From: Serripes groenlandicus
Lineage: Eukaryota > Mollusca > Bivalvia > Cardiida > Cardiidae
Length of the DNA stretch: 64,000 nt
NCBI GenBank assembly: GCA_031761405.1
Contig: JASEVX010000001.1
Location: 202,820,390-202,884,389 of the forward strand
Direction of reading: 5' to 3'
Part shown: positions 30,920-42,219 of the stretch, piece after piece
Layout: every line of letters starts with the position of its first letter
How positions within the stretch are numbered: position 1 is the first letter of the stretch
Program-made: the position numbers and the translations under genes
The notes under the pieces: generated by a model
The model's database searches: none
Seen by the model: the letters and a program-made list of their open reading frames with translations, nothing else
What the model was told of the DNA's origin: nothing

Positions 30920-31140
30920 TTAAGATTAAATATTGTTCAAATGAGTTGCAACACAAGGAAACCTACCGAAGCATATTTCCAACCAGTGTAGATCCAGATC
31001 AACCTGCTACTGCGCGTAGACTGATATGGGTCTGCACTGTTCGTCAAGGAAGCATTTCAAAAGAAGCCTCTGATACACAGAGTACATTACGATCGCAACG
31101 TTTGGATTCGCAAACTGACCATTTTTACAGAGCACCCAAA

Positions 31141-31860
31141 TATGTCTTACTATTTATCCGTTTTAAAGGTATCTCTCTAACTTAGAGGGACATCTCTGTG
31201 AGATAAAGAGATATCTCTCTAATTTTGAAAAATAAGTATCTAAATAAATGAGATGAATCTGTACGAAAAATATTTCTATCTCTGTCTTAGATATATCTCT
31301 GTCTTGGAGATATCTCTGTACGAAAGAGAGGTCTATCTCTGTTTTAGAATTATATCTCTGTACGAAAACGAGCCCCAAAATATGTCTTACTATTTATCCG
31401 TTTTAAAGGTATCTCTCTAACTTAAAGGGACATCTCTGTGAGATAAAGAGATATCTCTCTAATTTTGAAAAATAAGTATCTAAATAAATGAGATGAATCT
31501 GTACGAAAAATATTTCTATCTCTGTCTTAGATATATCTCTGTCTTGGAGATATCTCTGTACGAAAGAGAGGTCTATCTCTGTTTTAGAATTATATCTCTG
31601 TACGAAAACGAGCCCCAAAATATGTCTTACTATTTATCCGTTTTAAAGGTATCTCTCTAACTTAAAGGGACATCTCTGTGAGATAAAGAGATATCTCTCT
31701 AATTTTGAAAAATAAGTATCTAAATAAATGAGATGAATCTGTACGAAAAATATTTCTATCTCTGTCTTAGAGATATCTCGTCTTGGAGATATCTCTGTAC
31801 GAAAGAGAGGTACATCTGTTTTAGAAATATATCTCTATCTCAAAGATATCTCTGTACGGA
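31141..31860. repeat. 240-bp tandem repeat, about 2.7 units
   Basis: TATGTCTTACTATTTATCCG occurs at 31141, 31381 and 31621, an exact 240-bp period. The first two units are nearly identical, and the third changes near 31770. Each unit is itself made of TATCTCTGTACGAAA-type words. The twin 71-codon minus frames are one frame seen in two units and carry no domain I recognise. Confidence 0.93.
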
Positions 31861-32155
31861 ATAGAGGTATATCTCTGTACGAATATATATATATATCTGT
31901 CTTAGATATATCTCTGTCCCAAAGATATCTATGTGCGAAAGAGAGTTATATCTCTGTACGAAATATAGGTATATCTCTGTACGAAATATAGGTATATCTC
32001 TGTACGAAAAGAGATATATATCTGTCTTAGAGATATCTCTGTACGAAAGAAGAGAGGTATATCTCTGTCTAAGAGATATCTCTATACGAAAGAGAGTTAT
32101 ATCTATGTACGAAATAAATTTATATATTTATATCTCTAATTAAGAGATATATTTT
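31861..32155. repeat. Degenerate TATCTCTGTACGAAA word array
   Basis: Continuation of the 240-bp array as short irregular units of about 18-25 bp (TATATCTCTGTACGAAATA). Confidence 0.85.
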
Positions 32156-32164
32156 AGTATTCAT

Positions 32165-32555
32165 TATGTCTCAACACGATTTATTCAATTTCATTCAACT
32201 CTTTCATAGGACCTTTATTATTTGTTCTCTGTACGGGTTCTGTCTGTACACACGTGTAGACCCGAGGCTTTACTCTGAATGCATGTGTATGCCATTAGAC
32301 ACATTTCCCCCTGACGCGTCTCTGATCAATCTTTTCTTAGAACAGACAAAGTAATTTCCGGAAACTCGATTAGAAGATGTTTAAGTAGTAAAGAGATTTC
32401 ACGAAAATACAAATCACGCCGAAAATTTACATTATCAAATTTACTTAGCAGCGACTTTCATGCGTACAATTCGTGCACTGAACATCTCAAGGGGACCTAT
32501 CTTCACCAGCTTAGTTCAACAAAGGCATATCACCATTTTAACGTTTTATTCAGTG
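32165..32555. other. No recognised feature
   Basis: No repeat or exon-like block that I can support. Confidence 0.35.
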
Positions 32556-32564
32556 CTAAGCCCT

Positions 32565-32830
32565 GGTAGCTAAGTCCGTATCGACGCGGTCTAGCAGACC
32601 AGGGAGTATGAGTTCGAATCCCAGCTCGTCCAACATTATTTCCTACGTTTGACAATAGTCAATGCGATAAGCAATGGGCTAAAAAGAAAATGAAAAGCAG
32701 TCAGTTGTTTGGAAACACTGATGTTTGATGAACTACTGTTGTGTGAAGCCAGGAAGCACATGGATAGCGTAACTGGGCATCGTGATAAGATTGAGAAAAA
32801 AATTCAGTAAACTGTTGAAACATTGAGTAC
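32565..32830 (+). mobile_element. tRNA-derived SINE, type ii, diverged
   Basis: CTGGTAGCTAAGTCCGTATC, box B GAGTTCGAATCCCAGCTCG, TTGACAATAGTCAATGCGA, AAGCAGTCAGTTGTTTGG, AAGCCAGGAAGCACATGG. The tail is short. Confidence 0.78.
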
Positions 32831-32959
32831 AGGTATCCGCGCCGTCTGACCAGGCTCTTTACTGTTAGCAAATGTATCTCATATCTTCCAAATGTAAAGC
32901 TGGTCAAGACAATTTCAAAAATTCACAATTGAAAGGGTTAACTCATATATCAGTGAACT

Positions 32960-33000
32960 CCCGGTATCGTCAGCTGGTATCGTCAGCTGGTATCGTCAGC
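32960..33000. repeat. 13-bp tandem repeat, 3 units
   Basis: GGTATCGTCAGCT repeated three times in a row. Confidence 0.9.
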
Positions 33001-33100
33001 ATTGCAGTTTAATACCAGCGGTGTCGCAGGAAAAGAAACCTTTTATCTACAATGTGTTCCACTCTATCAAAGGTTGATATTTCATTGATTTGGGCTTTTC

Positions 33101-33322
33101 AGCCGTCCCACGAGAAAACCAACATTATGTTCCGCGCAAACTAATCCGGGCCGACACATTCCGTCTCATGGTGATATAGGTATAGAGTAATGATTCCTGA
33201 AACAGAAAATCCACAGGAGGCGAAAAGTGTCTGCCCGGATTAGCATGCGGGGCATGCTCAGGCTGATCCGGTTCGATACTTTACGCAGAGTCAATAATGT
33301 TGGTTTCTCGTGGAACGGCTCG
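33101..33322 (-). mobile_element. Family D element, internal deletion near one end
   Basis: AGCCGTCCCACGAGAAAACC at the left, TTTCTCGTGGAACGGCTCG at the right. The segment after ACATTATG is shortened. Confidence 0.82.
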
Positions 33323-33414
33323 CATTCTTAAAGAGGATTCCGCTCTACAGAGGTACTTTATTTGGTACGCTTTGTAATAGACGGGGTAGTAAGATCGTTG
33401 CTCCAGAACACCGA

Positions 33415-34012
33415 CCGCGACGCATTTACGACCACTGTCGATTTCTATAAACTTTAAACCGACCGTTACGCATTTATACCTCCACTGTATATGTGTATCA
33501 ACCTGAAACCGACTACAACTCATTTACGACCACTGTATATTCAGTTCAACCTACTATCAACCGACTGCAACGCATTTAGGACCACAACATATATTGATAT
33601 CAATCTAAAACCAACCGACCGCAACGGATTTACGACCAGTGTCGATTTATATCAACCTTAATTTAACCGACCGCAATGCATTTACGACCAGTGTCGATTT
33701 ATATCAACCTTAAATTAACCTACCGCAATGCATTTACGACCACTGTCGATTGATTTCAACCTCAAACAAATCGACCGCTACCCTTTTATGACCACTGTAT
33801 ATTTATATCAACCTTAAATCAACTGACTGCAACGCATTTACGACCACTGTATATGTTTATCAATCTTAAACTAACCGACCACAACGCATTTACGACCACT
33901 GTGGATTTATATCAACTATAAACCAACCGAGCGCAAAACATTTATGACCACTGTATATTCATATCAACTATAATCCAACCGCTCGCAACGTATTAACGAC
34001 CACTGTCAGTTT
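33415..34012. repeat. 52-bp tandem repeat, about 11-12 units
   Basis: Unit contains AACCGACCGCAACGCATTTA, CGACCACTGT and ATTTATATCAACCTTAAA. Spacing of the CGACCACTGT core is about 50-54 bases. The units are fairly diverged. Confidence 0.9.
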
Positions 34013-34136
34013 TTGTCAAACATAATCCAGGAAATCCGAACAAAACGAATTTATTACACAAAAACAACTTATGATGCATCTTCAATTGGAACACTTACGC
34101 TAAGGCTGATTTTCCTGTATCACCGCTTACTAGTGT

Positions 34137-34390
34137 GAGCCAGCCGTTCCACGAGATGGACTCTGCGTAATGTATCGACCCAGATCAGCCTGTGCATCCC
34201 ACGCAGGCTGATCCGGGCCGACACATTACGTCTCAGGTGAATAGAGGTATATACTAATGATTCCTGAAACAGATAATCCACAGGACGCGAAAAGTTTCTG
34301 TCCGGGTAACGCCTGCGCGGCATGCTTATGCTGATCCGGGTCGATATTTTAAGCAGAGTCCACAATGTTGGTTTTATCGTGGAAGGGCTC
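34137..34390 (-). mobile_element. Family D element
   Basis: CAGCCGTTCCACGAGATGG at the left (the AAACCAACA part deleted), TTTTATCGTGGAAGGGCTCG at the right. Confidence 0.82.
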
Positions 34391-34766
34391 GTGTGTATAT
34401 TAGACTATGATGGTTTAGGTCATCTTCCAAGTTAGACCAGAAATCAGATTTGCATAGGAAAAGTTACAACCCCAAATTATAGTTGTGAGCAATTTAGGGA
34501 ATAAACATTGTCTGTTGGGGAAAAAACTCTCCATATTTGTATTGGTATTTATTGGATGTCTGACGTTATTACCACGTCCAACGCTTATTCCGTACTTGTT
34601 TTATCTAAAAAGAAAACTGCTCCTCTTTAAGGACTGTCAGTTTATTTTGTACACTTTTTAAACAGAATTTGATTTGAATTTTGATTTCGAAGCGGTTGAT
34701 ATATCAAAATTGAACATGGGTGTTCGGATAAAAAATGAATTTTGAAAACATGACAGTAGCTTTAAA

Positions 34767-34988
34767 CCCTTTCCCTCATACGGCAAATCTGCAGCAGACG
34801 ACTTTGAACGTATTTTGTCAAAACATAGAAAATCTCCATAATTGAATGGATAACCTATGACAAAAAGTGGAAAACAATGTGGCGAAAGGAGAAATTGCAC
34901 GTTTTGTGCAATTTCTTCTTTTGTCACTATGTTTTCAAAAAGCCGTCTGCTACAGAGGCGTCAGAAAGCGTCTATATGAGGGAAAGGG
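34767..34988 (-). mobile_element. Family A element
   Basis: ACCCTTTCCCTCATACGG and ATATGAGGGAAAGGG; the right TTAA is at 34989-34992. Stem GAAATTGCACGTTTTGTGCA. Confidence 0.88.
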
Positions 34989-35075
34989 TTAAGCATAAAA
35001 CAACAAGATGAGGAATGCATCCAAATAGCATTATAGAATATGCAAACACTGCTGTTGTACTAGCAATATGCTTAA

Positions 35076-35297
35076 CCCCTTCCCTCATACGACAAATCTG
35101 CAGCAAACGACTTTGAACATATTTTGTCAAAAAATAGAATATCTCTATAATTGAATGGATAACCTATGACTTAAAGTGGAAAACATTGTGGCAAAAGGAG
35201 AAATTTCTCGTTTTGAGCACTTTCTTCTTTTGTCACTACGTTTTCAAAAAGCCGTCTGCTGCAGAGGCGTCAGAAAGCGTCTATATGAGGGATAGGG
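35076..35297 (-). mobile_element. Family A element, complete
   Basis: TTAA at 35072-35075 and 35298-35301; ends CCCCTTCCCTCATACG and TATGAGGGATAGGG. Same orientation as the copy about 310 bp upstream. Confidence 0.9.
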
Positions 35298-35301
35298 TTA
35301 A

Positions 35302-35795
35302 GATACATAGCTAATATGCGAAACATTTAATTCAGCTGTTCTATGTTATTGATAAAAGCGTACATAAAGGCTTACAAAAGCAATCCCGGTCCGCAAGCGT
35401 TGCCTTTTTTCGTAATTTCTTGGAGAAAAGCACTAATCCAGCTCCGACAAAGTTTTATGGGAGATCAGTTGTCTTTTGAACATAAGTTTATGCAGTTCTG
35501 TTGCGAGAAAGTCAACTGAGAAACACATCGTTTCGTACAATAATACTAATTTTGATTTTCTTGACAAAATTTTGTCTCACTTTGCCCATCAATTATTTTG
35601 ATATACACCTCTGTCTTACCTGTAAAGACTAGTGCGGAAAATGGACATCTATGTCCACCTAGTGAATAAATAAATGGGTTCTGTGTATAAGAATAAAATG
35701 GAAAATGATGAAATACATTTTTTCATTTGTATTATCACATGCATGTATATCATAAATATAAACTATAAAATATTGGTTTAATTGGTTTAACCGAC
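35302..35795. other. No recognised feature
   Basis: Intron-like sequence; nothing I can name. Confidence 0.35.
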
Positions 35796-35802
35796 GACAT
35801 TT

Positions 35803-35945
35803 AGTTTAAACTTATTTATTTTAAATCGATTGCGAAACAAGCTTTAAGCTTATATTAATCACGCTCGATGTCTGCTTCCTGGATACTTAACCAGTACTCG
35901 CGCCGATTGTGTGGAAAAATCCCAAAGTCAGGACCGACGACATTT
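35803..35945 (-). mobile_element. SINE type iii, inverted
   Basis: Reverse of the type iii body: AGTTTAAACTTATTTATTTT, ATCGATTGCGAAACAAGC, TTATATTAATCACGCTCG, ACCAGTACTCGCGCCG, GTGTGGAAAAATCCC. A small piece of another SINE 3' end (TTGTTGAAAACGGCGTTAAA) follows at about 35975-36000. Confidence 0.72.
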
Positions 35946-36163
35946 GAAAACACTGTGACAAATACAACTGAAATATTGTTGAAAACGGCGTTAAACATCA
36001 AGGCTCAAAACCTTCATGTGATGAAAACCCGATCGACAACAATATTTAATTTTCCCAATTCGGTAACATTTTACTAACTTTCACCTACCATGACTATTTC
36101 GTACAATTTAGTAATCACTTCAGTGCTACTCAAATATCTAAAACTATCATATTAAAACTAAAA

Positions 36164-36334
36164 TCACCTCGCCATAAATCTTTTTTCTTGGTAAACAATG
36201 TAAATTTAGGTGCCATTGCTCGTTCTGAGCAATGGCACCTAAATTTGCATTGTTTACAAATGGATCAAAATTGCCCCTAAACCAGGGTTTTCAAAATAAG
36301 TTTTTAATTACAACCGTTTCACGCCAAGCCCTCG
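36164..36334 (+). mobile_element. Family C element, left end missing
   Basis: Starts at AATCACCTCGCCATAAA; the intact palindrome (AGGTGCCATTGCTCGTTCTG) and right end CACGCCAAGCCCTCG follow. Confidence 0.85.
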
Positions 36335-36339
36335 AAATG

Positions 36340-37245
36340 GATTATTCGGAAAGAAAATCTAAGTTGTTAAATAAATGTCAGACCTAAGCTGAAGTCTCAT
36401 AATCAGCATGTTTTTGTCTGTGCCTTGAACTCTTATAAAAACAACAAGGTCAAGGTAAAATTCCTTTTAACACCAATAACAATCGCTGTTTAAATCATTT
36501 CGGATTTTTTTTGAATAAATACAAAGCATTTAAACCTTGTTACGAATTCAAGACAACGATTCATCTTGTTTTTACTTGTCCTACATAAGTAAACCAAAAG
36601 GTTTTGTATGATCCTTTACTGCATCCATCTCTACACTATCAAGTATGTGAACAATGCTATGTTGAAACGAAAAGTATCTATACATTATTATATCCTTCTG
36701 TGTGGTTCAAGAAAAAGCTCGAATTAAAGTTGGACGTAATTGCGTTTTTATCGACTCCCTCTCAGTTTGAATGAACCCCGAAATTTTAAAAATTTAACGT
36801 TTCAATGTTTGAAATAAAGTGGAAAAAAAAAAGAATTCCCCAGAACAAAGTGAAAGTGTTTTACAATATCTCCGGTGTATTGCTTTACCAACGATGCCTG
36901 TCAAAATTTAGACGGGATTTTCTTTGAACCCTGACTAACTCGTCTTAAATTGCACTTTCAATTCATACAGTTCTGCGAAAAAACGCGATGTTAACACCTT
37001 CACAGTGTCTGCTATGCTTCTCTCATTACGCACAAATTGCTGATTTCGACATTTTAAGTTTACAGACAAATTTTACAATCTACTTAAATGTCAGACATAT
37101 TAATGTCTCACAACTTAATAAAGTATATTGAACTGTAATACACCCAGGGATATGTCATAAATGAGCCCGGGTGTTAGTAACACTTCTATGAAGAAATCGA
37201 CTTCGTGAAATTTCTTCATAAACGAGAGGTTTATTATTTAAAAGA
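36340..37245. other. About 0.9 kb without recognised feature
   Basis: AT-rich. No exon-like block and no repeat shared with the rest of the window was found. A short palindromic run of AAATTTCTTC-like words lies near 37195-37220. Confidence 0.35.
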
Positions 37246-37246
37246 G

Positions 37247-37318
37247 TTGAACATATTTTTTTTTTTCAAAAGTCGTCTGGCTCAGGTGTGTTAGAAAGCG
37301 TCTACATGTGGGAAATAG
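37247..37318 (-). mobile_element. Family A right-end fragment abutting a full copy
   Basis: CAAAAGTCGTCTGGCTCAGG, GAAAGCGTCTACATGTGGG, then TTAA shared with the next element. Confidence 0.65.
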
Positions 37319-37322
37319 TTAA

Positions 37323-37546
37323 CCCTTTCCCCACATACGACAATTCTGCAGCAGACGACTTTGAACATATTTTGTCAAAAAATAGAAAAACTCTATAATT
37401 GAATGGAAAACCTATGACTAACAGTGGAAAACATTGTGGCAAAATGAGAAATTGCTCGTTTTGAGCAATTTCTTCTTTTGTCAATGATGTTTTCAAAAAG
37501 CCGTCTGCTGCATAGGCGTCAGAAAGCGTCTACATGTGGGAAATGG
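37323..37546 (-). mobile_element. Family A element, complete
   Basis: TTAA at 37319-37322 and 37547-37550; CCCTTTCCCCACATACG and ACATGTGGGAAATGG. Stem GAAATTGCTCGTTTTGAGCA. Confidence 0.9.
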
Positions 37547-37651
37547 TTAAAGCAGCATTGGTAAAGCTACTGGGGCTCAATTTTTAATGTTTTTGTCAGG
37601 CCTATATAACTTATAGGCGGACATTGAAGGCTCTGGCGAAACTGTGCATTT

Positions 37652-37881
37652 CGAGGGCTTGGCGTGAAACTAAAAACCTTTTTTGAAAACCCTGGTTTAG
37701 GTGCAATTTTGACCCCTTTGTAAACATTGCAAATTTAGGTGTTCCGAGCAATTGCACGTAAATGTCCATTGTTTACCAAGATAAATGAGTAAACGCTTAT
37801 AAAGACTTCGTGGCGAGGGGATTAACCTTGGTAAAAAAAAAATACCAATTCTAGTTACAACCGTTTTACGCCAAGCCTTCG
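37652..37881 (-). mobile_element. Family C element with partly deleted palindrome
   Basis: Ends CGAGGGCTTGGCGTGAAAC and TTACGCCAAGCCTTCG. One arm of the central palindrome has lost about 8 bases (AGGTGTTCCGAGCAATTGCA). Confidence 0.85.
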
Positions 37882-37954
37882 ATATACCCAGGCTTATGGC
37901 AAACCGTTTTACTAATCATTCGTTTTAAAAAATATCTCCATAACTAAGAAAAGC

Positions 37955-38103
37955 TAATCTAATCCGGGCCGACACATTCCGTCGCATTTGGATAGTGGTA
38001 TATAGAGTAATGATTCCTGAAACCGAAAATCCACAGGAGGCGAAAAGTGTCTGTCCGGGTTAGCATGCGCGGCACAATGTTGGTTTTCTCGCGTGATGGC
38101 TCA
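37955..38103 (-). mobile_element. Family D element, truncated and deleted
   Basis: ATCCGGGCCGACACATTCCG, CAGGAGGCGAAAAGTGTCTG, then a deletion before ACAATGTTGGTTTTCTCGCG. Confidence 0.75.
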
Positions 38104-38275
38104 ATTATGATTAAATTGCATGGAAGTCACATTATACAGACAAACAATGATTCACTCAGGACCGTAATTAAGACAGATGTAAGAACATGTTAAATGTTCC
38201 AGGGCTTTTTGTAAACAAGTGCCCTTTTAATTAAGAGATCCATATTGGGACGTAGCGTGATTCTTTGACGTATAT

Positions 38276-38400
38276 CACACACTCCGTAATACAGCAGCGG
38301 ACGACTTTTGGAGACGTTGAGGGAAATGAATAAATTGCTTCTCAAAATTTCTCAAATTTCCCACAATGTTGTCAACTCTGTATTAAATCACAGTTCCGAT
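38276..38400. mobile_element. Family A remnant
   Basis: CAGCAGCGGACGACTTTTGG, AAATTGCTTCTC and TTTCCCACAATGTTGTC. Confidence 0.5.
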
Positions 38401-38433
38401 TATCCCGTTGTTGCATCTTTTAGTCCCAACATA

Positions 38434-38697
38434 TGAGCCGTCCCGCGAAAAAACCAACATTATTGCATCTGCGTAATATATCGACCCAGATCAGCCTGCG
38501 CAGTCCGCGCAGGCTGATCCGGGCCGACACATTCCGTCCTAGGTGGATACAGGTATAGAGTATTGACTCCTGAAACAGAAAATCTTCAGAAGACGAGAAG
38601 TGTCTGTCCGGGTTTAGCCTGAGCGGCATGCTTAGGCTGATCCGGGTCGATACTTTACGTAGAGACCACAGTGTTTGTTTTCTCGCGGGACGGCTCA
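38434..38697 (-). mobile_element. Family D element
   Basis: TGAGCCGTCCCGCGAAAAA after TA at the left, CTCGCGGGACGGCTCA at the right. All internal landmarks are present in reverse order. Confidence 0.87.
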
Positions 38698-38771
38698 ATT
38701 ATCATTTTCAAAGCAGGGGACTCTAAAAATATTCTACAAGTGAAAACTGTAAAGACAACCACATTTTTATC

Positions 38772-38945
38772 TCTTTCCCACATATGATTAACGTTTTTCT
38801 GACGCCTCTACAGCTGACGGCTTTTTAAAAGATTGTGGCAAAAGAAGAAATTTCTCAATCTGCTTCCAGAAACTTTCATTTACAAATAGTTATCATTTTT
38901 TTGCTAATGTGTTTTCAACGTCGTCTGCTGCAGATTTGTCGTATG
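38772..38945 (+). mobile_element. Family A element, internally deleted
   Basis: CTCTTTCCCACATATG, GACGCCTCTACAGCTGACGG, a decayed hairpin, GTCGTCTGCTGCAGATTTG at the right. Confidence 0.65.
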
Positions 38946-39027
38946 ACAGGATGAATGATCGCCTTTCACTCTAATTTCGGTAAGATCAGGTTCAATCGCG
39001 ATTCTAATTTCAAGGTACGGGAATTTA

Positions 39028-39401
39028 TCCTTTCCCTCCTGCAGACGCTTATGATGAGCGATTTCTCCTTTTGTTACAATGTTGAACCCTTTCCCACATA
39101 CAACAAAGCTACAGCAGACGACTTTGAAAACGTATAGGCAAAAAGCACAGAAAATCCCTTTAAATGAACGAACAATAATTGAATAGAGTTGAAAACATGG
39201 TGACAAAAGGAGAAATTGCTCGTTTTGAGAATTTTCTTCTTTTGTTGCCATGTTTTCACAAAGCCGTCTTCTGCAGAGGCGCCAGAAAGCGTCAGAAAGC
39301 GTCTATATGAGGGAAAGAGTTTATATATACGGATATTCACAAGTTTTGCACAGATGTTTTCAAAGTCGTCTGCTGCAGATTGTTTCCTATGTGGGGAAGG
39401 G
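39028..39401 (+). mobile_element. Family A copy split by another A copy
   Basis: Outer left part CCTTTCCCTCCTGCAGACG with GCGATTTCTCCTTTTG. Outer right part GTCGTCTGCTGCAGATTG and TATGTGGGGAAGGG, then TTAA at 39402-39405. Confidence 0.72.
39084..39320 (-). mobile_element. Family A element nested in family A
   Basis: AACCCTTTCCCACATACAAC at the left, stem GAAATTGCTCGTTTTGAGAA. The right end has a duplicated GTCAGAAAGC and terminates TATGAGGGAAAGAG. Confidence 0.82.
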
Positions 39402-39527
39402 TTAATCATTTTCCTTGGGGCAAGGGTTTGGAATCGGTCTTTAAATTAAATATTATTTTCTGAAACTTCTGAAGTTTTGATTGTAAGACCTTGGGGGTGA
39501 CATGACATTTATCTTAATGAAAGTTAA

Positions 39528-39750
39528 CCCTTCCCCTCATACAAACGCTTTCTGACGCCTCTGCAGCAGACGGCTTTTTGAAAACATGGTGACAAAAGAA
39601 GAAATTGCACAAAACGTGCAATTGCTCCTTTTGTCACAATGTTTTCCACTTTTAGTCATAGGTTATCCATTCAATTATAGAGATTTTCCACTTTTTGACA
39701 AAATATGTTCAAAGTCGTCTGCTGCAGAATTGTCATATGAGGGAAAAGGG
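39528..39750 (+). mobile_element. Family A element, complete
   Basis: TTAA at 39524-39527 and 39751-39754; CCCTTCCCCTCATACAAACG and CATATGAGGGAAAAGGG. Stem GAAATTGCACAAAACGTGCA. The short frame across it recurs in other A copies and is a repeat translation. Confidence 0.92.
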
Positions 39751-39789
39751 TTAACGACTGACGAGAAAGGTCCTGGGGAAATGGATTAA

Positions 39790-39915
39790 CTAACCTTTAC
39801 CCAATATGCAAACACAGTTTGTCATATCTGACGCCGACGATTTATGAAATCAATCTGACAAAAGGAGAGATTGCTTTCGATGAGAAATTTCTCCGTTTGT
39901 CATACTTTTTTCCAC
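39790..39915 (+). mobile_element. Family A left-half remnant
   Basis: ACCTTTACCCAATATGC, CTGACGCCGACGATTTATG, ACAAAAGGAGAGATTGC and GAAATTTCTCCGTTTGTC. Confidence 0.55.
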
Positions 39916-39919
39916 TCAA

Positions 39920-40375
39920 TTTTATTGCTATACGGTTACTTATAGTTTCAATGTCATTTGATGCCGATTTGATTGTTGTATATATAAGAAATCATTTTGT
40001 TGGATGTTCTTGTAGCAACTCGGTTTATGTCAAAAAGCTAAACTATATTAAGATCAGAGACGCCTATGTGTCTACACATACTCGTCTAAGTCTTCACATT
40101 TTGAATTAAAGATCTAAGCTCTCATTTTCGGTGGACTCAGCAAAATATTCCCTAGCATATTTTGATAAACGACATTGGTACCCATCGTTCTTCACGTCAT
40201 ATATAACTGATAACACGTCTTTCGGGGAACCACTAAACAAATATCACTCCGCACCTCGGTCATTAATTACCGTGTAACAGTCGCTACATGAGCGCAAAAT
40301 AAAAAAAAAATAGTTCTTAACCTTCATCCTTCTATCCTTCTTTCGAGAGTTTGATCCAATCCATCAGACAGTATA
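39920..40375. other. No recognised gene
   Basis: A 96-codon frame starts in the family A remnant and runs to 40109. Its composition is not convincing and no splice or start context supports it. Confidence 0.3.
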
Positions 40376-40384
40376 CGAGATACG

Positions 40385-40766
40385 AAACTTCAAAAGCAGA
40401 CGTCGTTTGAAAACATTTAAGAAAAGGAAGACATTGATCAAAACGAACACTTCCTTATTTAACTAAAACAATATTTTGTTTAAATTCTGCAGCCAATATG
40501 TTCACCTTTATCCCCAGATGTTTCCGAAACAGATATCTTCAAAACGTTATATAAGGTAACAGGGTAACAGTTAGCAGCAGACGACCTTTGAAAACATTTG
40601 GTCAAAAGGGGAAATTGCTCATGATGAGCAATTTCACCTTTTGCCACAATGTTTTCAACTCTTTTCATTAATGTTATTTTCATTTATAGATATATTTCCA
40701 TAGTTTTGCCAAGAAGCTTTCAAAGTCGTCTGGATCAGTTGTGTTTTCTGTTGGAAAGGGTTCAAC
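40385..40766 (-). mobile_element. Two diverged family A pieces
   Basis: A remnant (AGCAGACGTCGTTTGAAAAC, 40395-40480) is followed by a better copy (40565-40766) with CAGCAGACGACCTTTG, stem AAATTGCTCATGATGAGCAA and right end GTTGGAAAGGGTTCAA. Confidence 0.68.
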
Positions 40767-40911
40767 ATTTTAGTAGTTCATGGCAGACCATGACAAATCA
40801 GAAGTGCGATTTTACGGTGCATCTAAATTAGGAAACTCAGAATATTTTTTCCGTTGCTAGGAGCGAAGTTGATTCAGGGTCGTGAAAACCTTGCTTATGA
40901 AAGTTATAAGA

Positions 40912-41285
40912 CCGCATCGGTGGTGTAGTGGTAGAGCGTCCGTCTCGGGTGCGGGAGGCCGTGGGTTCGATGCCCGACCGGGTCATAACAAATACTTTTA
41001 AAACGGAAGTATTTGCTGCCCTGCTTGGCGCTCAGGGTTGCGGTGTTGGCATTACGATTGACTGGCTGGTGTCAGAATAAATGAACCAGTAGTACTGGTA
41101 ACTTACCCCGGAAAACGCCGTGATATAACTGAAACACAGTTGAAAGCGGCGATGTGGGGTTAACATTACGACGGTATTGCTGGTGTCAGGATAAATGGTC
41201 CAGTAGAACTGGTAAATTATCAAGAAAATGCCGTAATATAACTGAAAACTTGTTGAAAGCGGAATAAAACATAAAACAATCCATC
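40912..41285 (+). mobile_element. tRNA-derived SINE, type i (best copy) with a doubled body
   Basis: Box A region GTGGTGTAGTGGTAGAGCG and box B GTGGGTTCGATGCCCGACCG. The body runs GCCCTGCTTGGCGCTCAGGG, GACTGGCTGGTGTCAG, AACCAGTAGTACTGGTAAC, AACGCCGTGATATAACTG. A second body copy (TGCTGGTGTCAGGATAAATG, AGTAGAACTGGTAAAT, GCCGTAATATAACTG) follows before the tail ACAATCCATCAAT. The head-to-body arrangement is like mollusc V/Deu-type SINEs; I cannot confirm which core without alignment. Confidence 0.85.
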
Positions 41286-41564
41286 AATATGATAGTTAGT
41301 TATAGTAGTGATCATTTATGTTTGTTCCGCTATGAAGAGGTGTGACTTTTAGACCTGAATGTAGTATTGTAAATTAAGGACTACAGTGTAGCGCTGGCTT
41401 GTCAAAGTTCATATTTATCACGTAATGGGGCTACAGCTACAGTTTTCTGTCACTCGATAAACCTAGAACTAAATAACATGGAAGACCGACAGCATATACA
41501 CTGTACACAGATACAATAAGAACCCACTCCAAAAATCGCTAGATGCAGCTCGACCTGTCCTCAA

Positions 41565-41765
41565 GGAGGGGGAGGCGGGTAATGCCGTTTTCAACATGGT
41601 TTCAGTTATATTACGGAGACAGTTCACGTATTTAAGAACCCCTGGGTACACAAACCAGTACTAGGCTAGGAATTTTGACTTGCCCATGGGCATTCCCCCG
41701 TGACCGCCGCGACTAGAGATCTAACCAGGGACCACCGGTTCGAAATCCCCGATTCTAACCACTCG
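41565..41765 (-). mobile_element. tRNA-derived SINE, inverted
   Basis: GCCGTTTTCAACATGGTTTC, ACGGAGACAGTTCACGTATT, CCAGTACTAGGC, then on the reverse strand a head with GTGGACGAGTGGTTAGAATC and GGTCCCTGGTTAGATCTC (decayed box B). Confidence 0.68.
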
Positions 41766-42089
41766 TCCACGGATGTTTTCCTCCAAACTATTCTTTTGAC
41801 AAAAGAGTTGTTTCATCGAATATAAAATGCGCGTTTGTTATCATATTATTGATATTTTTATAAAATATACCACATACATGTATTTGCTAAAACATGCATG
41901 CGCAGCAACTTAATGTTAATCTTTATTCAAAGGTTAGATTCACGTAAATATTGTGAAGTAACATGCAATAATTATGTCTCATGAAATATTCATCAAAACA
42001 TATTCAAATTGTGCGAACAACACACACTGCAAATAAAATACGGATGGATCCCAGACATTAAAACAAACGTTCAGCAGATTATCCCTGTC

Positions 42090-42160
42090 TGAACTTAACA
42101 GGAAACGCTGTGATATCACTGGAAAATTGTTGAAAGCGGTGTAAATCACCATATATATCA
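42090..42160 (+). mobile_element. SINE 3'-end fragment
   Basis: AACAGGAAACGCTGTGATAT, GGAAAATTGTTGAAAGCGGT. Confidence 0.6.
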
Positions 42161-42219
42161 TAGGTGGACATGGACTCAATGGATGTGTTTGATGTCTAGA
42201 AAAATGATAATATATTTAA

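Noticed and set aside
31163..31618. Two identical 71-codon minus frames as paralogous genes
   Set aside because: They are one frame in two units of the exact 240-bp tandem repeat, made of TATCTCTGTACGAAA words.
40912..40990. Functional tRNA gene
   Set aside because: Box A and box B are good, but the 3' side runs straight into a SINE body and the acceptor stem does not pair.
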